From NCBI GenBank assembly GCA_048158365.1, contig JBLLNL010000002.1: 64,000 nucleotides of DNA, one strand, 5' to 3'. Origin of the DNA: Azoarcus_F sp048158365. GTDB taxonomy: Bacteria > Pseudomonadota > Gammaproteobacteria > Burkholderiales > Rhodocyclaceae. The number at the start of each line of letters is the position of its first letter. Position 1 is the stretch's first letter. The notes beneath the pieces are model-generated. The model was not told the DNA's origin. It worked only from the letters and a program-made list of their open reading frames with translations, and ran no database searches. Positions 1 through 8,077 of the stretch are shown piece by piece. The translations under genes and the position numbers were made by a program.

Positions 1-470
1 ATCACCTTCTCGCTGCCCAGATAGGTCATCGTGACCAGCGAGCCACCGCCGGCCTTCTCCATCAAAGGTTCCAATGCATGGGCGAGGCGCACGAAGGAAT
101 GCGTGGACACGTCCATTGCGAGCGCGAAGCCGTCGGGCGATGTGTCGACCACCCGGCCGTGCAGATCGTCGCGCTTGGCGAAGGCCATGCTGTGGATCGC
201 GAAGTCGAGCTTGCCGTATTTCGTCGCGATCTCGTCACGAACCCGTGTCAAGGTCTCGGGACGGGTCACATCGAGCAGATGAACATCCTCGACGCGGAGA
301 CGGTGCAGTACCGGTTCGATGAAGGCGCGGGTCTTCTCGTTCTGATAGGTGATCACGAGCTTGGCCCCGGCATCGGCGCAGGCCTCGGCGACGCCGGTGG
401 AGATCGATTTTTCGTTGGCAATCCCGGTGATCAGACCGATCTTGCCTTCCAGATTCACGATGGGTTTCAT
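1..470 (-). CDS. fabI: Enoyl-[acyl-carrier-protein] reductase FabI, C-terminus cut by window edge
   Basis: FabI reduces the trans-2-enoyl-ACP double bond in the last step of each fatty acid elongation cycle, using NADH, in the cytoplasm. About 156 N-terminal residues are visible. They open MKPIVNLEGKIGLITGIANE, the Rossmann-type nucleotide-binding start of the SDR fold, followed by the conserved IHSMAFA strand and the MTYLGSEKV segment that carries the first active-site tyrosine. The catalytic Tyr/Lys pair and substrate lid lie beyond position 1. The ATG at 470 is the first in frame and matches the family N-terminus. The 210 bases upstream, to the divergent gene at 681, hold no recognisable gene. 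Confidence 0.92.
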   Translation of the reverse strand, partial: MKPIVNLEGKIGLITGIANEKSISTGVAEACADAGAKLVITYQNEKTRAFIEPVLHRLRVEDVHLLDVTRPETLTRVRDEIATKYGKLDFAIHSMAFAKRDDLHGRVVDTSPDGFALAMDVSTHSFVRLAHALEPLMEKAGGGSLVTMTYLGSEKV

Positions 471-680
471 TGTTCGTTCCCCGCTTTAGGTGCGTTGCAA
501 CAATTCCAGCATGCCTGCATCGACGTTACAAAACAAGCCGCTGCGCGTTCATTTGCTGGGCAGATGTGATTTAGTTACGATTCCGAGACAGCGTACGCTT
601 GCACTTTATGGCGCATTGCAGCATGCTGATTCCATCAATCGATGCGTTTGTTCGCATTGACGACCCCTAATGGTGCTGCA

Positions 681-1187
681 ATGAAAAAGAAAACCTACAT
701 CTTCATGGACTTTGACGGCGTCACCCACCCTTGGGGTGAGGTCGAGGATTTCCGCAGCCTGCCGCTGATCGAAGCGGTGGTGCGCGACCACCCGGAAGCG
801 CGTATCGTGATCTCGTCCGACTGGCGCATGCTGTTCTCGCTGGCGAAGCTGGTGGACCGCTTCTCGCCGGACATCCGGCCGCGCATCATGGGTGCCACAC
901 CGCACCTGATCCCCACGCGCGGCCCCGAGCTGCACGGCCTGCGCGAGCGCGAGGCGATGCTGTGGCTCGCTCAGCACGAGGCGGATCCGACGCTGGCGCG
1001 CTGGTGCGCGCTCGACGATGCCCCGGGCAACTGGCTGACCCGCTCGCGGCTGGTGCTGACCGACTTCAAGCGGGGTTTCACCGACGAGGACGCCGCACGC
1101 CTGCATGCGCTGCTCGACGCCTTGGCGAGCGGAGTGCCTCAGGCGGCCCCTGCCAAGGTCGCTGCGTCGTTGTTGAACTGGAGGTGA
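681..1187 (+). CDS. HAD-like phosphatase domain protein
   Basis: This 168-residue protein has a HAD-type core: FMDFDGV supplies motif I (the DxD nucleophile and acid/base Asp), ISSDWRM supplies a motif II Ser, and ALDDAPGNW resembles the acidic motif IV. It resembles the small HAD domain family also found in the Swiss Army Knife RNA repair proteins, but here it stands alone, so the substrate is unknown. The ATG at 681 was chosen over an upstream in-frame start at 642 because homology begins at KKKTYIFMDFDGV. It converges on srkA with 13 bases between the two stop codons. Confidence 0.72.
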   Translation: MKKKTYIFMDFDGVTHPWGEVEDFRSLPLIEAVVRDHPEARIVISSDWRMLFSLAKLVDRFSPDIRPRIMGATPHLIPTRGPELHGLREREAMLWLAQHEADPTLARWCALDDAPGNWLTRSRLVLTDFKRGFTDEDAARLHALLDALASGVPQAAPAKVAASLLNWR

Positions 1188-1200
1188 GGTCGCCCCGGTC

Positions 1201-2205
1201 TCAGTGGCTCCACAACGGCGCTTCGTCCATCAGCGCGATCTGTTCGCGGATCTCCAGGATGCGGTCCTGCCAGTAGCGTTGGGTGTTGAACCACGAGAAG
1301 GCGGCCGGGAAGGCCGGGTCGTTCCAGCGGCGCGCGATCCAGGCGCAATAGTGGATCAGCCTGAGGGTCCGCAGCGCCTCGACCAGATGCAGTTCGCGGG
1401 TCGAGAAGTCGTGGAAGTCTTCGTAGCCGGCGAGAATGTCGCCCAGTTGGCGACTCATGTCCTCGCGTTCGCCTGACATCAGCATCCACAGGTCCTGCAC
1501 TGCCGGACCCATCAGGCTGTCGTCGAAGTCGACGAATTGCGGGCCGGGTGAATCGCCCGAGGCGCTCCACAACACGTTTCCGACATGACAGTCGCCGTGC
1601 AGGCGGATGCGGGCGAAGTCCCCGGCACGGTCGAAACAGCGCCGGACGCCGTCCAGCGCCTGATCGACGCTGCTGCGCCAGGCCGGCAGCAGGTCGGGCG
1701 GGATGAAGTCGTGTTCGAGCAGCCAGGCGCGCGGTTCTTCGCCGAAACGGGCGATATCCAGCTCCGGGCGCACACGGTAGGGTTTCAGCGCGCCGATCGC
1801 ATGAATGCGCCCGATGAACCGACCCATCCATTCCAGCGTCGCCGGATCCGACAGCTCGGGCGCCCGACCGCCTAGGCGCTCGAACACCGCGAACCGAAGA
1901 TCCTCGTAGTGCGACAACGTGCGCCCGTGCAGCGACAACGGTGCGGCGACCGGGATCTCGCGTTCGGCCAGTTCCTGCACGAACGCGTGCTCCTCGTCGA
2001 TGGCCGCATCCGACCAGCGGTGAGGGCGGTAGAACTTCACGATCCGCATCGGCCCATCCTCGATGCCGAATTGATAGACGCGGTTCTCGTAGCTGTTCAA
2101 TGCGAGGATCCGGCCATCGGGAACCAGGCCTGCGCTTTCGAGCGCGTCCAGCATGCGGTCGGGCGTGAGATTGGCGAAGGGGGTGGGGGTCGAGGCTTGA
2201 TTCAT
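1201..2205 (-). CDS. srkA: Stress response kinase A (SrkA/YihE family)
   Basis: This is a 334-residue serine/threonine protein kinase of the aminoglycoside-phosphotransferase fold. The E. coli protein is 328 residues and protects cells against envelope and oxidative stress. Visible kinase elements are the N-lobe NSYENRVYQFG with the ATP-binding strand RIVKFYRP, the catalytic loop LHGDCHVGNVLW (Asp base and Mg-binding Asn), and FVDFDDSLMGP, the DFG-like metal site. Helix-rich C-terminal residues follow (RLIHYCAWIARRW). The start at 2205 gives MNQASTPTPFANLTPDRML, typical for the family; the open frame extends further upstream but without homology. The gene appears monocistronic. Confidence 0.88.
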   Translation of the reverse strand: MNQASTPTPFANLTPDRMLDALESAGLVPDGRILALNSYENRVYQFGIEDGPMRIVKFYRPHRWSDAAIDEEHAFVQELAEREIPVAAPLSLHGRTLSHYEDLRFAVFERLGGRAPELSDPATLEWMGRFIGRIHAIGALKPYRVRPELDIARFGEEPRAWLLEHDFIPPDLLPAWRSSVDQALDGVRRCFDRAGDFARIRLHGDCHVGNVLWSASGDSPGPQFVDFDDSLMGPAVQDLWMLMSGEREDMSRQLGDILAGYEDFHDFSTRELHLVEALRTLRLIHYCAWIARRWNDPAFPAAFSWFNTQRYWQDRILEIREQIALMDEAPLWSH

Positions 2206-2408
2206 GTCGGTACCGGGGACTCGAGAATGCGTCATTGTCGCAGTGATTCGCGACAGCCGTGGGACCGAATGGACATCGATGCGAACGGGTGGGGCGGACG
2301 CGCTGCGCCACCGAGCCGTTGGTCCGTTGCGGCGAACCGCAGTGGTGTCGGCATTGCCCGATGCCGGTGCGGCCGTCACAATGTTTCCTTTTTGAGCGGA
2401 AGTTGCGA

Positions 2409-3197
2409 ATGGACCCGGAACGAAGCGCATCGTCACACGCCGTCATCCCGCCCGACGCGCTGCTGCCGCTGGCATCGCGGGACACCCAGACACAGGCGGC
2501 ACGCATGGCCCAGGATGCCTTTTCGAACACTTTTCGCCTGACGCTGAACGCGGACGACGACGGACGGGCGCAGGGTGTCGCGCGGCTCGCCGATGCGCTG
2601 CGCAACTGGTGCGGCGCGGCCCCGGATGAGGACGCGCGCAGTCTCAGGCTGGCGATGGTCGTGCTGGGCCTGGACCAGTGGGGCGTCGCATACAGTCGCG
2701 CCTTCGGTCTGCAGGCGATCCCCGGCCTGACCGAACTGGTCGGTGCGCTGCGCACCGCGCTGGATGCGCGTGAGGACGCGCAGTTCCAGCGTCATTTCGA
2801 ACTGATCGACGCGGGCGAGGGCAATGCGATCGACTTCAAGATCGAACTCAGGCGCAGCATTCATCTCGCGCTGTGGCACGCAATGATCGCAAGCGACGAA
2901 CGAGAGCAGGCCACGGCCATCCTGACCCAGCTCGGCGGCATGATGTTCGCGCTGGTGAAGCTGATGCCGGAGCTCGGCTGGCGTCTGGTGGCCGATGCGG
3001 TGGCCAACATCCAGATCCACTGCCTGTCGCATTCGCTCGCCACCGAGGGTCTGGCGCGGGAGACCACCGAGGCGCTGTTCGCCGCGCTGACGCGCGAGCT
3101 GCCCGCGCCCCAGCGCGATCTGGTGATGGCGCACGCGGCCAGATCGGTGATCGCATGGCAACAGGCCAACCGCCCGTCCTCCGGGCCGTTGCACTGA
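2409..3197 (+). CDS. Uncharacterised helical protein
   Basis: I do not recognise this 262-residue protein. It is predicted to be mostly alpha-helical and soluble: there is no signal peptide, no long hydrophobic stretch and no cysteine or histidine cluster suggesting a metal site. The ATG at 2409 follows a purine-rich GAGCGGAAG site, and codon use matches the neighbouring genes, so it looks real. It stands 13 bases before the damaged yaeQ gene on the same strand, so the two were probably co-transcribed. The 203 bases between it and the divergent srkA start should hold both promoters, but none is clearly recognisable. Confidence 0.6.
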   Translation: MDPERSASSHAVIPPDALLPLASRDTQTQAARMAQDAFSNTFRLTLNADDDGRAQGVARLADALRNWCGAAPDEDARSLRLAMVVLGLDQWGVAYSRAFGLQAIPGLTELVGALRTALDAREDAQFQRHFELIDAGEGNAIDFKIELRRSIHLALWHAMIASDEREQATAILTQLGGMMFALVKLMPELGWRLVADAVANIQIHCLSHSLATEGLARETTEALFAALTRELPAPQRDLVMAHAARSVIAWQQANRPSSGPLH

Positions 3198-3210
3198 TGA
3201 TCCTGGGATC

Positions 3211-3756
3211 ATGGCGCTGAAGTCGACCGTCTATAAGGCGGAACTGTCGATCGCGGACATGGACCGCCCGTACTAGGGCGAACATGCGTTGACGGTCGCC
3301 CGGCATCCGTCCGAGACCGACGAGCGCATGATGGTGCGGCTGCTCGCGTTCGCGCTGTATGCGACGGAAGGGCTGGGCTTCGGGCAGGGGCTGTGCGTGG
3401 ACGACGAGCCGGACCTGTGGCTTCGCGATCTGACCGGCGCGATCGAGCTGTGGATCGATGTCGGCCAGCCCGACGAGAAGTGGGTGCGCAAGGCCTGTGG
3501 CCGTGCCGCGCAGGTGGTGGTGATCTGCTATGGGCGGGCCGCAGACATCTGGTGGGAGGGCGTGCGCAACAGGCTCGCCCGAGCGGGCAACCTGACCGTG
3601 CTGCGGCTTCCCGCCGAGACCGCACCGGCCCTGGCCCGAATGACCGAGCGCAGCATGCGCCTTCAGTGCACGGTGCAGGACGGACAATTGTGGATCACGA
3701 ACGGACGCGAAACGGTCCTGGTCGAGCCGCAGCGCTTGATGGGGCCGACCGGCTGA
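3211..3756 (+). pseudogene. yaeQ: YaeQ family protein, interrupted by an in-frame amber codon
   Basis: YaeQ proteins adopt a PD-(D/E)XK nuclease-like fold of uncertain role. The reading frame from ATG 3211 encodes MALKSTVYKAELSIADMDRPY, then TAG at 3274-3276 (codon 22), then continues in the same frame with GEHALTVARHPSETDERMM through LWITNGRETVLV to a normal stop. Counting the amber position, the length is 181 codons, the same as E. coli YaeQ, so nothing is missing except one sense codon, probably Tyr. Only a TTG (3289) or the ATG at about 3328 could restart translation, and either would lose the first beta strand. It may be a recent nonsense mutation or a single-base sequencing error. Confidence 0.85.
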
Positions 3757-3808
3757 ACTGCGTCCGGGCGCCGTATCGGGATGTTCGATCCGGTCATCGT
3801 CTGCCGGA

Positions 3809-4618
3809 TCATGCGCGGCCCGGCTCGATTGCGTGGCGATCGATGAAGCGGTCGAGCACGTCCCCAAGATCGGGACGTCCGATTTCCGCAAGTTCGTAAC
3901 GCACGCGCGTGCTCGGCTTGTCGATGCGGATCACCCGGGCGAGATCGATCGGCGTGCCGATCACGACGCTGTCGCAATCGCAGGCCGCGATCGTGTCCTC
4001 GAGATCGTGTCGCTGCTCGGCGCCGTAGCCTATCGCCGGCAGCACGCGGCCGATGTGCGGCCACTTCGACAGCGTGGTTGCGATGCTGCCGACCGCGAAC
4101 GGCCGCGGATCGACGATTTCGGCCGCCCCCGCGGCCAGGGCGGCGACCAGGCCGGCGCCGCTGGCCATCTCGCCATGGGTCAGTGTCGGACCGTCCTCGA
4201 TCACCAGCACCCTCCGTCCGGCGACCAGGCCGGCATCGCCCAGGCTGACGCGGGACTCGGCGCGAACGATTACAGCGGCGGGATTGGCCTGGTGGATGTT
4301 GTCCAGCAGCATCCGCACCCGCTCGGGTGGAGCGGAGTCCAGCTTGTTGATGACGAGTACGTCGCTGTATGCGAACACGCACAGTTGCACCGCCAGTATG
4401 TCGATCAGGTCCGCGAGCGCGTGTTCCGGAAAGATCGGAATACCTTCGGGACAGTATGGCCCCGCGAGCGTGGCGGGATAGCGGCGCTCGTCGATGTTCG
4501 GAATCTGCGCGGCCGTGAAGCCCACCACTTCATGGGCAGGATCGTGCCGGTACAGCACGTTGAAGTCGTGAAAGTCCCGGCCGGCCGCACCGAGGATGAG
4601 TACGCGTTTTCGGTCCAC
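3809..4618 (-). CDS. COG2403-type predicted GTPase, apparently internally deleted
   Basis: The ends match the COG2403 family (related to cyclic 2,3-diphosphoglycerate synthetase). The N-terminus is KRVLILGAAGRDFHDFNVLY with QIPNIDERRYPATLAGP; the C-terminal half has VLVIEDGPTLTHGEM, AAEIVDPRPFAVGSI, LPAIGYG and VIGTPIDLARVI. Family members as I know them are roughly 440 residues and carry a P-loop domain in the middle. Here, at 269 residues, FAYSDV runs directly into VLVINKLDSA at about 4358-4363, so the Walker A region and its surroundings are absent without loss of frame. GTG 4618 was chosen because GGAG lies 7 bases upstream; a GTG at 4654 is also in frame. The product is probably unable to bind nucleotide normally. 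Confidence 0.72.
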   Translation of the reverse strand: MDRKRVLILGAAGRDFHDFNVLYRHDPAHEVVGFTAAQIPNIDERRYPATLAGPYCPEGIPIFPEHALADLIDILAVQLCVFAYSDVLVINKLDSAPPERVRMLLDNIHQANPAAVIVRAESRVSLGDAGLVAGRRVLVIEDGPTLTHGEMASGAGLVAALAAGAAEIVDPRPFAVGSIATTLSKWPHIGRVLPAIGYGAEQRHDLEDTIAACDCDSVVIGTPIDLARVIRIDKPSTRVRYELAEIGRPDLGDVLDRFIDRHAIEPGRA

Positions 4619-4740
4619 GTTGCCGCTCCATGCGTTGCCGTCCGGCCCAGGCACTCACCGCGAACGAGCCTGGATCGGAAAGACATTAGAATAGCGCCGT
4701 CATCGGTGTTTCGCGCGCCGGTATGCACTGGAGTATCGAC

Positions 4741-6063
4741 GTGAGTCCCGCAACTCAGTTCCTCATCATCTTCGTGCTCATTGCTTTGAGCGCCTATCTG
4801 TCGGTTTCGGAGATCTCGCTCGCGGCCTCGCGGCGCATCAAGCTGCGGCTGCTGGCCCAGCAGGGCAATGTCGCCGCCGAACGGGTGCTGCATCTGCAGG
4901 AGAACCCCGGCCATTTCTTCACCGTGGTGCAGATCGGCCTGAACGCGCTGGCGATCCTGGCCGGCATCGTCGGCGAGTCGGCACTCGCACCGGCGCTGGC
5001 CGAAGTCATCGGGCTGCTCTATCACGGTGAACGACTGGCGTCGATCAGTTCGGTGGGTGCGTTCATACTGATGACGTCGCTGTTCGTGCTGTTTGCCGAT
5101 CTGGTTCCGAAACGGCTCGCGATGAGCGCGCCGGAGCGCTTCGCGGTCATGATCGTTGCGCCGATGCGATTCTGCGTGTCGCTGTTCATGCCCATCGTGT
5201 GGGCCTTCGACAGCCTGGCGAACTGGGTCCTGAAACTGCTGAAGCAGCCGAACGTGCGTCCGGACGACATCACGTCGGAGGAGATCGTCGCGATGGCCGA
5301 CGCGGGTGCTCAGGCCGGCGTGCTGCTGAAGCAGGAGCACCAGCTGATCGCCAACGTGTTCGAGCTCGATTCGCGCACGGTGACGTCCGTGATGACGACC
5401 CGCGACAACGTGGTGTTCTTCAGGCTGGACGAATCGGAGGACAGCATTCGTGGCACGCTCGCCCTGCATCCACACGCCAAGTTTCCGGTCTGCGAGGACA
5501 CGATCGACAGTGTGGTCGGTTACGTCAGCGCCAAGGACGTGTTCTCGCGCATCCTGACCGGCCAGAAACTTTCGCTGCTCGCCGACCCGGCGATGCGCGA
5601 CGTCCTCGTGATCCCGGATACGCTGACGCTGTTCGAGGCGCTGGAGCGGTTTCGTGCCGCGCGCGAGGATTTCGCGCTAATCGTGAATGAATATGCGCTG
5701 ATCGTCGGTCTGGTGACGCTGCAGGACATCATGAACACGGTCATGGGTGATCTGGGCAGCAACACCGAGGAAGAACTCATCGTCGAGCGCGAGGAAGGCT
5801 CCTGGCTGATCGATGGCCTGACGCCGGTCGAGGATGTGATGCAGGCACTGGCCATCGACGCGTTCGAGGGCGCGGAAAACTATGAAACCATCGCCGGCTT
5901 CATGATGTACCGGTTGAGAAAGGTGCCGAAACGCACCGATGCCGTGCTGTATCGCGGCTTCAAGTTCGAGGTCGTCGATATCGACAATTACCGCATCGAC
6001 CAGTTGCTGGTGACGCGTGCGGTCGAACCGTCGCCGCAGACCGGCTCATCGGAGCGGTCGTGA
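4741..6063 (+). CDS. paeA: PaeA/YtfL-like CorC/CNNM family membrane protein, putative polyamine exporter
   Basis: Inner-membrane protein of the hemolysin/CorC (CNNM) family, closely resembling E. coli YtfL, now PaeA, which is linked to cadaverine and putrescine export. It has three to four N-terminal membrane segments (FLIIFVLIALSAYLS; FFTVVQIGLNALAIL; FILMTSLFVLFADLVPKRLAM), a CBS pair in the middle (ELDSRTVTSVMTTRDNV to DFALIVNEYALIVGLVTLQDIM), and the C-terminal transporter-associated domain ending KFEVVDIDNYRIDQLLVTR. GTG 4741 is preferred because GGAG lies about 8 bases upstream and the length then matches YtfL; ATG 4723 is an in-frame alternative. It appears monocistronic. Confidence 0.85.
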   Translation: MSPATQFLIIFVLIALSAYLSVSEISLAASRRIKLRLLAQQGNVAAERVLHLQENPGHFFTVVQIGLNALAILAGIVGESALAPALAEVIGLLYHGERLASISSVGAFILMTSLFVLFADLVPKRLAMSAPERFAVMIVAPMRFCVSLFMPIVWAFDSLANWVLKLLKQPNVRPDDITSEEIVAMADAGAQAGVLLKQEHQLIANVFELDSRTVTSVMTTRDNVVFFRLDESEDSIRGTLALHPHAKFPVCEDTIDSVVGYVSAKDVFSRILTGQKLSLLADPAMRDVLVIPDTLTLFEALERFRAAREDFALIVNEYALIVGLVTLQDIMNTVMGDLGSNTEEELIVEREEGSWLIDGLTPVEDVMQALAIDAFEGAENYETIAGFMMYRLRKVPKRTDAVLYRGFKFEVVDIDNYRIDQLLVTRAVEPSPQTGSSERS

Positions 6064-6094
6064 CCGGGCATGCCGGCCGATGGTCGGTCCGTGG

Positions 6095-6394
6095 TCAGGC
6101 GTCGTCGTCTTCGTCCTCGGTCGATTCCCGCTCGTAGCGATACAGCAGCGTCTTGCAGTCGCCGCAGGACACGATTCGTGTGTCGTCCTCGTTGTGCAGC
6201 AGCCCGGTCTCGCTGAGGTTGGGCGACGCACAACTCGTGCATGACGGTTCGTTCGTGCCGGCGTCCGCCAGATAGGCATCCCGTTCGGGAAGCTCGCGCT
6301 GACGGCGCTGATAGCGCTGGTGCAGATTCAGCAGGAAACTCGCGCCGAGGAAGAAGAAGAATGCGACGTAGATCGGCAGGGGAATATTGAACAT
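6095..6394 (-). CDS. Small single-pass membrane protein with C-terminal zinc-ribbon-like cysteines
   Basis: This 99-residue protein of unknown function has one strong membrane span near the N-terminus (IYVAFFFFLGASFLLNL), a basic stretch (HQRYQRRQRE) that places the rest in the cytoplasm, two CxxC pairs (CTSC and CGDC) spaced like a zinc ribbon, and an acidic tail ESTEDEDDDA. The ATG at 6394 gives MFNIPLPIYVAFF. A longer in-frame version from 6439 would add another CxxC (CHLC), but that part reads less like coding sequence. It converges on paeA with about 30 bases between stops. Confidence 0.55.
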   Translation of the reverse strand: MFNIPLPIYVAFFFFLGASFLLNLHQRYQRRQRELPERDAYLADAGTNEPSCTSCASPNLSETGLLHNEDDTRIVSCGDCKTLLYRYERESTEDEDDDA

Positions 6395-6575
6395 CGGTCT
6401 GGATCCGCAGAGGTGGCACGTCAAGCTTAACTCCGTCACGGCGCCAGTGAATTAGCCTGGATCAATTCGCGACACATCCGCGTTCGAAACACACCGCCGC
6501 TGTGCGACGCGTCGCTGCGCGTCCGTGCGTGACCGCCGCGGACGGTTCCGAAGTCGTGTCGGCGCAGCAGCAGGG

Positions 6576-7448
6576 TCAGTACACGAAACGATCATGCAGG
6601 CTTTCCAGGTTCAGTTCGGCCAGAATCTGCTCCGCCCGTTCGCGCGCATTGCCGCGTCGCTGGCCGCTTGCACGCGCGATGATGAGCTCGTTCTTCATCG
6701 AATGCTCCCAGCCGACCAGCTCGGTGACCGTGAGCTGGTAACCGTGCGATTCGAGCAGCAGGCAGCGCAGCACGTTCGTGATCTGACTGCCGAATTCGCG
6801 GGTATGGATGGGATGACGCCAGATCTCGGCAAGCGGCGTGCGCGACAGCGACGCGCTCTTGAATTGGCGCAGCGCGGTCGCGACTTCGGCCTGGCAGCAG
6901 GGCACCAGCACGATGAAGTGCGCCTGCTTCGCGAGCGCGAAGCGAATCGCGTCGTCGGTGGCGGTGTTGCAGGCATGCAATGCGGTGACGATGTCGACGC
7001 GCTCGGGCAGTTCCGGTGACGCTATCGAATCGCCGACGCTCAGGTTCAGGAAGCGCATGCGCTCGAAACCGAGCCTGTCGGCCAGCGCCTTCGAAGCGGC
7101 GACCAGTTCCTGACGCGTCTCGATGCCGAAGATGTGCCCGCTGTCGCGCGACTTCAGGAACAGGTCGTACAGGATGAAGCCGAGATAGGATTTACCCGCG
7201 CCGTGGTCGACCAGCGTCAGCTCGCCGCGTGCGTCCATGACCTGCTGCATCAAGGGTTCGATGAAGTGATACAGGTGCAGCACTTGCTTGAGCTTGCGCC
7301 GGCTGTCCTGGTTGAGCCGCCCGTCGCGGGTGAGGATGTGCAGGGCTTTGAGCAGTTCGATCGACTGGCCGGGGTGCAACGCGTCGGCGAGCTGCGCCGC
7401 TGCATCGGTTTGGGGCACGACCGGCGCCCTGGGCTGCCTGCGGCTCAT
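6576..7448 (-). CDS. SAM-dependent methyltransferase, substrate unknown
   Basis: This 290-residue class I methyltransferase has motif I as LVDHGAGKSYLGFILYDLF, an acidic end of strand 2 in FGIETRQELV, VDIVTALHACNTATDDAI as motif IV, and VLVPCCQAEV, a Pro-Cys-Cys element seen in the Methyltransf_32 group. No target can be named from sequence. The ATG at 7448 overlaps the stop of the upstream DUF1415 gene as ATGA, so the two are translationally coupled. The open frame extends far upstream in the shadow of that gene and should not be read as an N-terminal extension. Confidence 0.75.
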   Translation of the reverse strand: MSRRQPRAPVVPQTDAAAQLADALHPGQSIELLKALHILTRDGRLNQDSRRKLKQVLHLYHFIEPLMQQVMDARGELTLVDHGAGKSYLGFILYDLFLKSRDSGHIFGIETRQELVAASKALADRLGFERMRFLNLSVGDSIASPELPERVDIVTALHACNTATDDAIRFALAKQAHFIVLVPCCQAEVATALRQFKSASLSRTPLAEIWRHPIHTREFGSQITNVLRCLLLESHGYQLTVTELVGWEHSMKNELIIARASGQRRGNARERAEQILAELNLESLHDRFVY

Positions 7449-8008
7449 TGCGTGTCGTCGGCCGCGTCGTGCAGGCCAAGTGCGTGCCAGCCGGCATGAC
7501 CGAGCTTTTCCAGCGTGTCGATGTTGCGCTTGTAGATGTCTTCCGGGTCGCCCGGGAAGGCGGCCAGCGCCTTGGCCAGGCTGTCCTCGCGGATAAGGTG
7601 CAGCGTGGGGTAGGGTGCGCGGTTGGTGTAGTTGCCGATGTCGTCCTCCCCGGTGTCCTCGAAGCGGAAACGCGGATGAAAGCTCGCCACCTGCAGCACG
7701 CCGTCCAGTTCGTGCTCCAGCACCGCCTCCTCGGCAACGCCGACGACCTCGTTGAAGGTCTCGAAATCCGGAAACAATGTCGGGTGGATCAGCAGCGTCG
7801 TGTCGATCTCGGCCGGGTCCGCCTCGGCCAGCAGGTCGAGTTCCTCGTCCAGTTGCTCGAGAAACGCATCCAGATGCTTCGCGTCGCTGACCACGAAGCG
7901 CACCTGGTCGCGCACATAGACCTGCCGCGCGAATGGGCACAGCTCGAGCCCGATCACCGCCTTCTCGATCCACAGCCGCATCGCGGCAAGCACTTCTTCC
8001 CGGTTCAT
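7445..8008 (-). CDS. DUF1415 family protein
   Basis: This 187-residue cytoplasmic protein matches the DUF1415 family in length and motifs: EKAVIGLELCPFARQVY near the N-terminus with a lone Cys, LLIHPTLFPDFETFNEVV in the middle, and ASFHPRFRFEDTGEDDIGNYTNRAPYPTLHLIRE towards the end. The function is unknown. ATG 8008 has an AGGA site about 8 bases upstream; an in-frame extension upstream lacks homology. It is the first gene of a two-gene unit with the methyltransferase (4-base overlap) and is divergent from the rbgA-like gene, so the 69 bases between them must hold two promoters. Confidence 0.82.
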   Translation of the reverse strand: MNREEVLAAMRLWIEKAVIGLELCPFARQVYVRDQVRFVVSDAKHLDAFLEQLDEELDLLAEADPAEIDTTLLIHPTLFPDFETFNEVVGVAEEAVLEHELDGVLQVASFHPRFRFEDTGEDDIGNYTNRAPYPTLHLIREDSLAKALAAFPGDPEDIYKRNIDTLEKLGHAGWHALGLHDAADDTQ

Positions 8009-8077
8009 GGAGTGTCCTGCAGTATAAAGCGCGTATTCTGCGGGATAATCCTCATCTTTTCCCGACATTCCATCCCC

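Noticed and set aside
471..680. A small gene between fabI and the HAD gene
   Set aside because: Short open frames there have no ribosome site, no homology and overlap the upstream control region of fabI.
3274..3276. Pyrrolysine or other recoding of the yaeQ amber codon
   Set aside because: No pyl genes or suppressor tRNA are visible, YaeQ is not a recoded family, and the simplest reading is a Tyr codon changed by one base.
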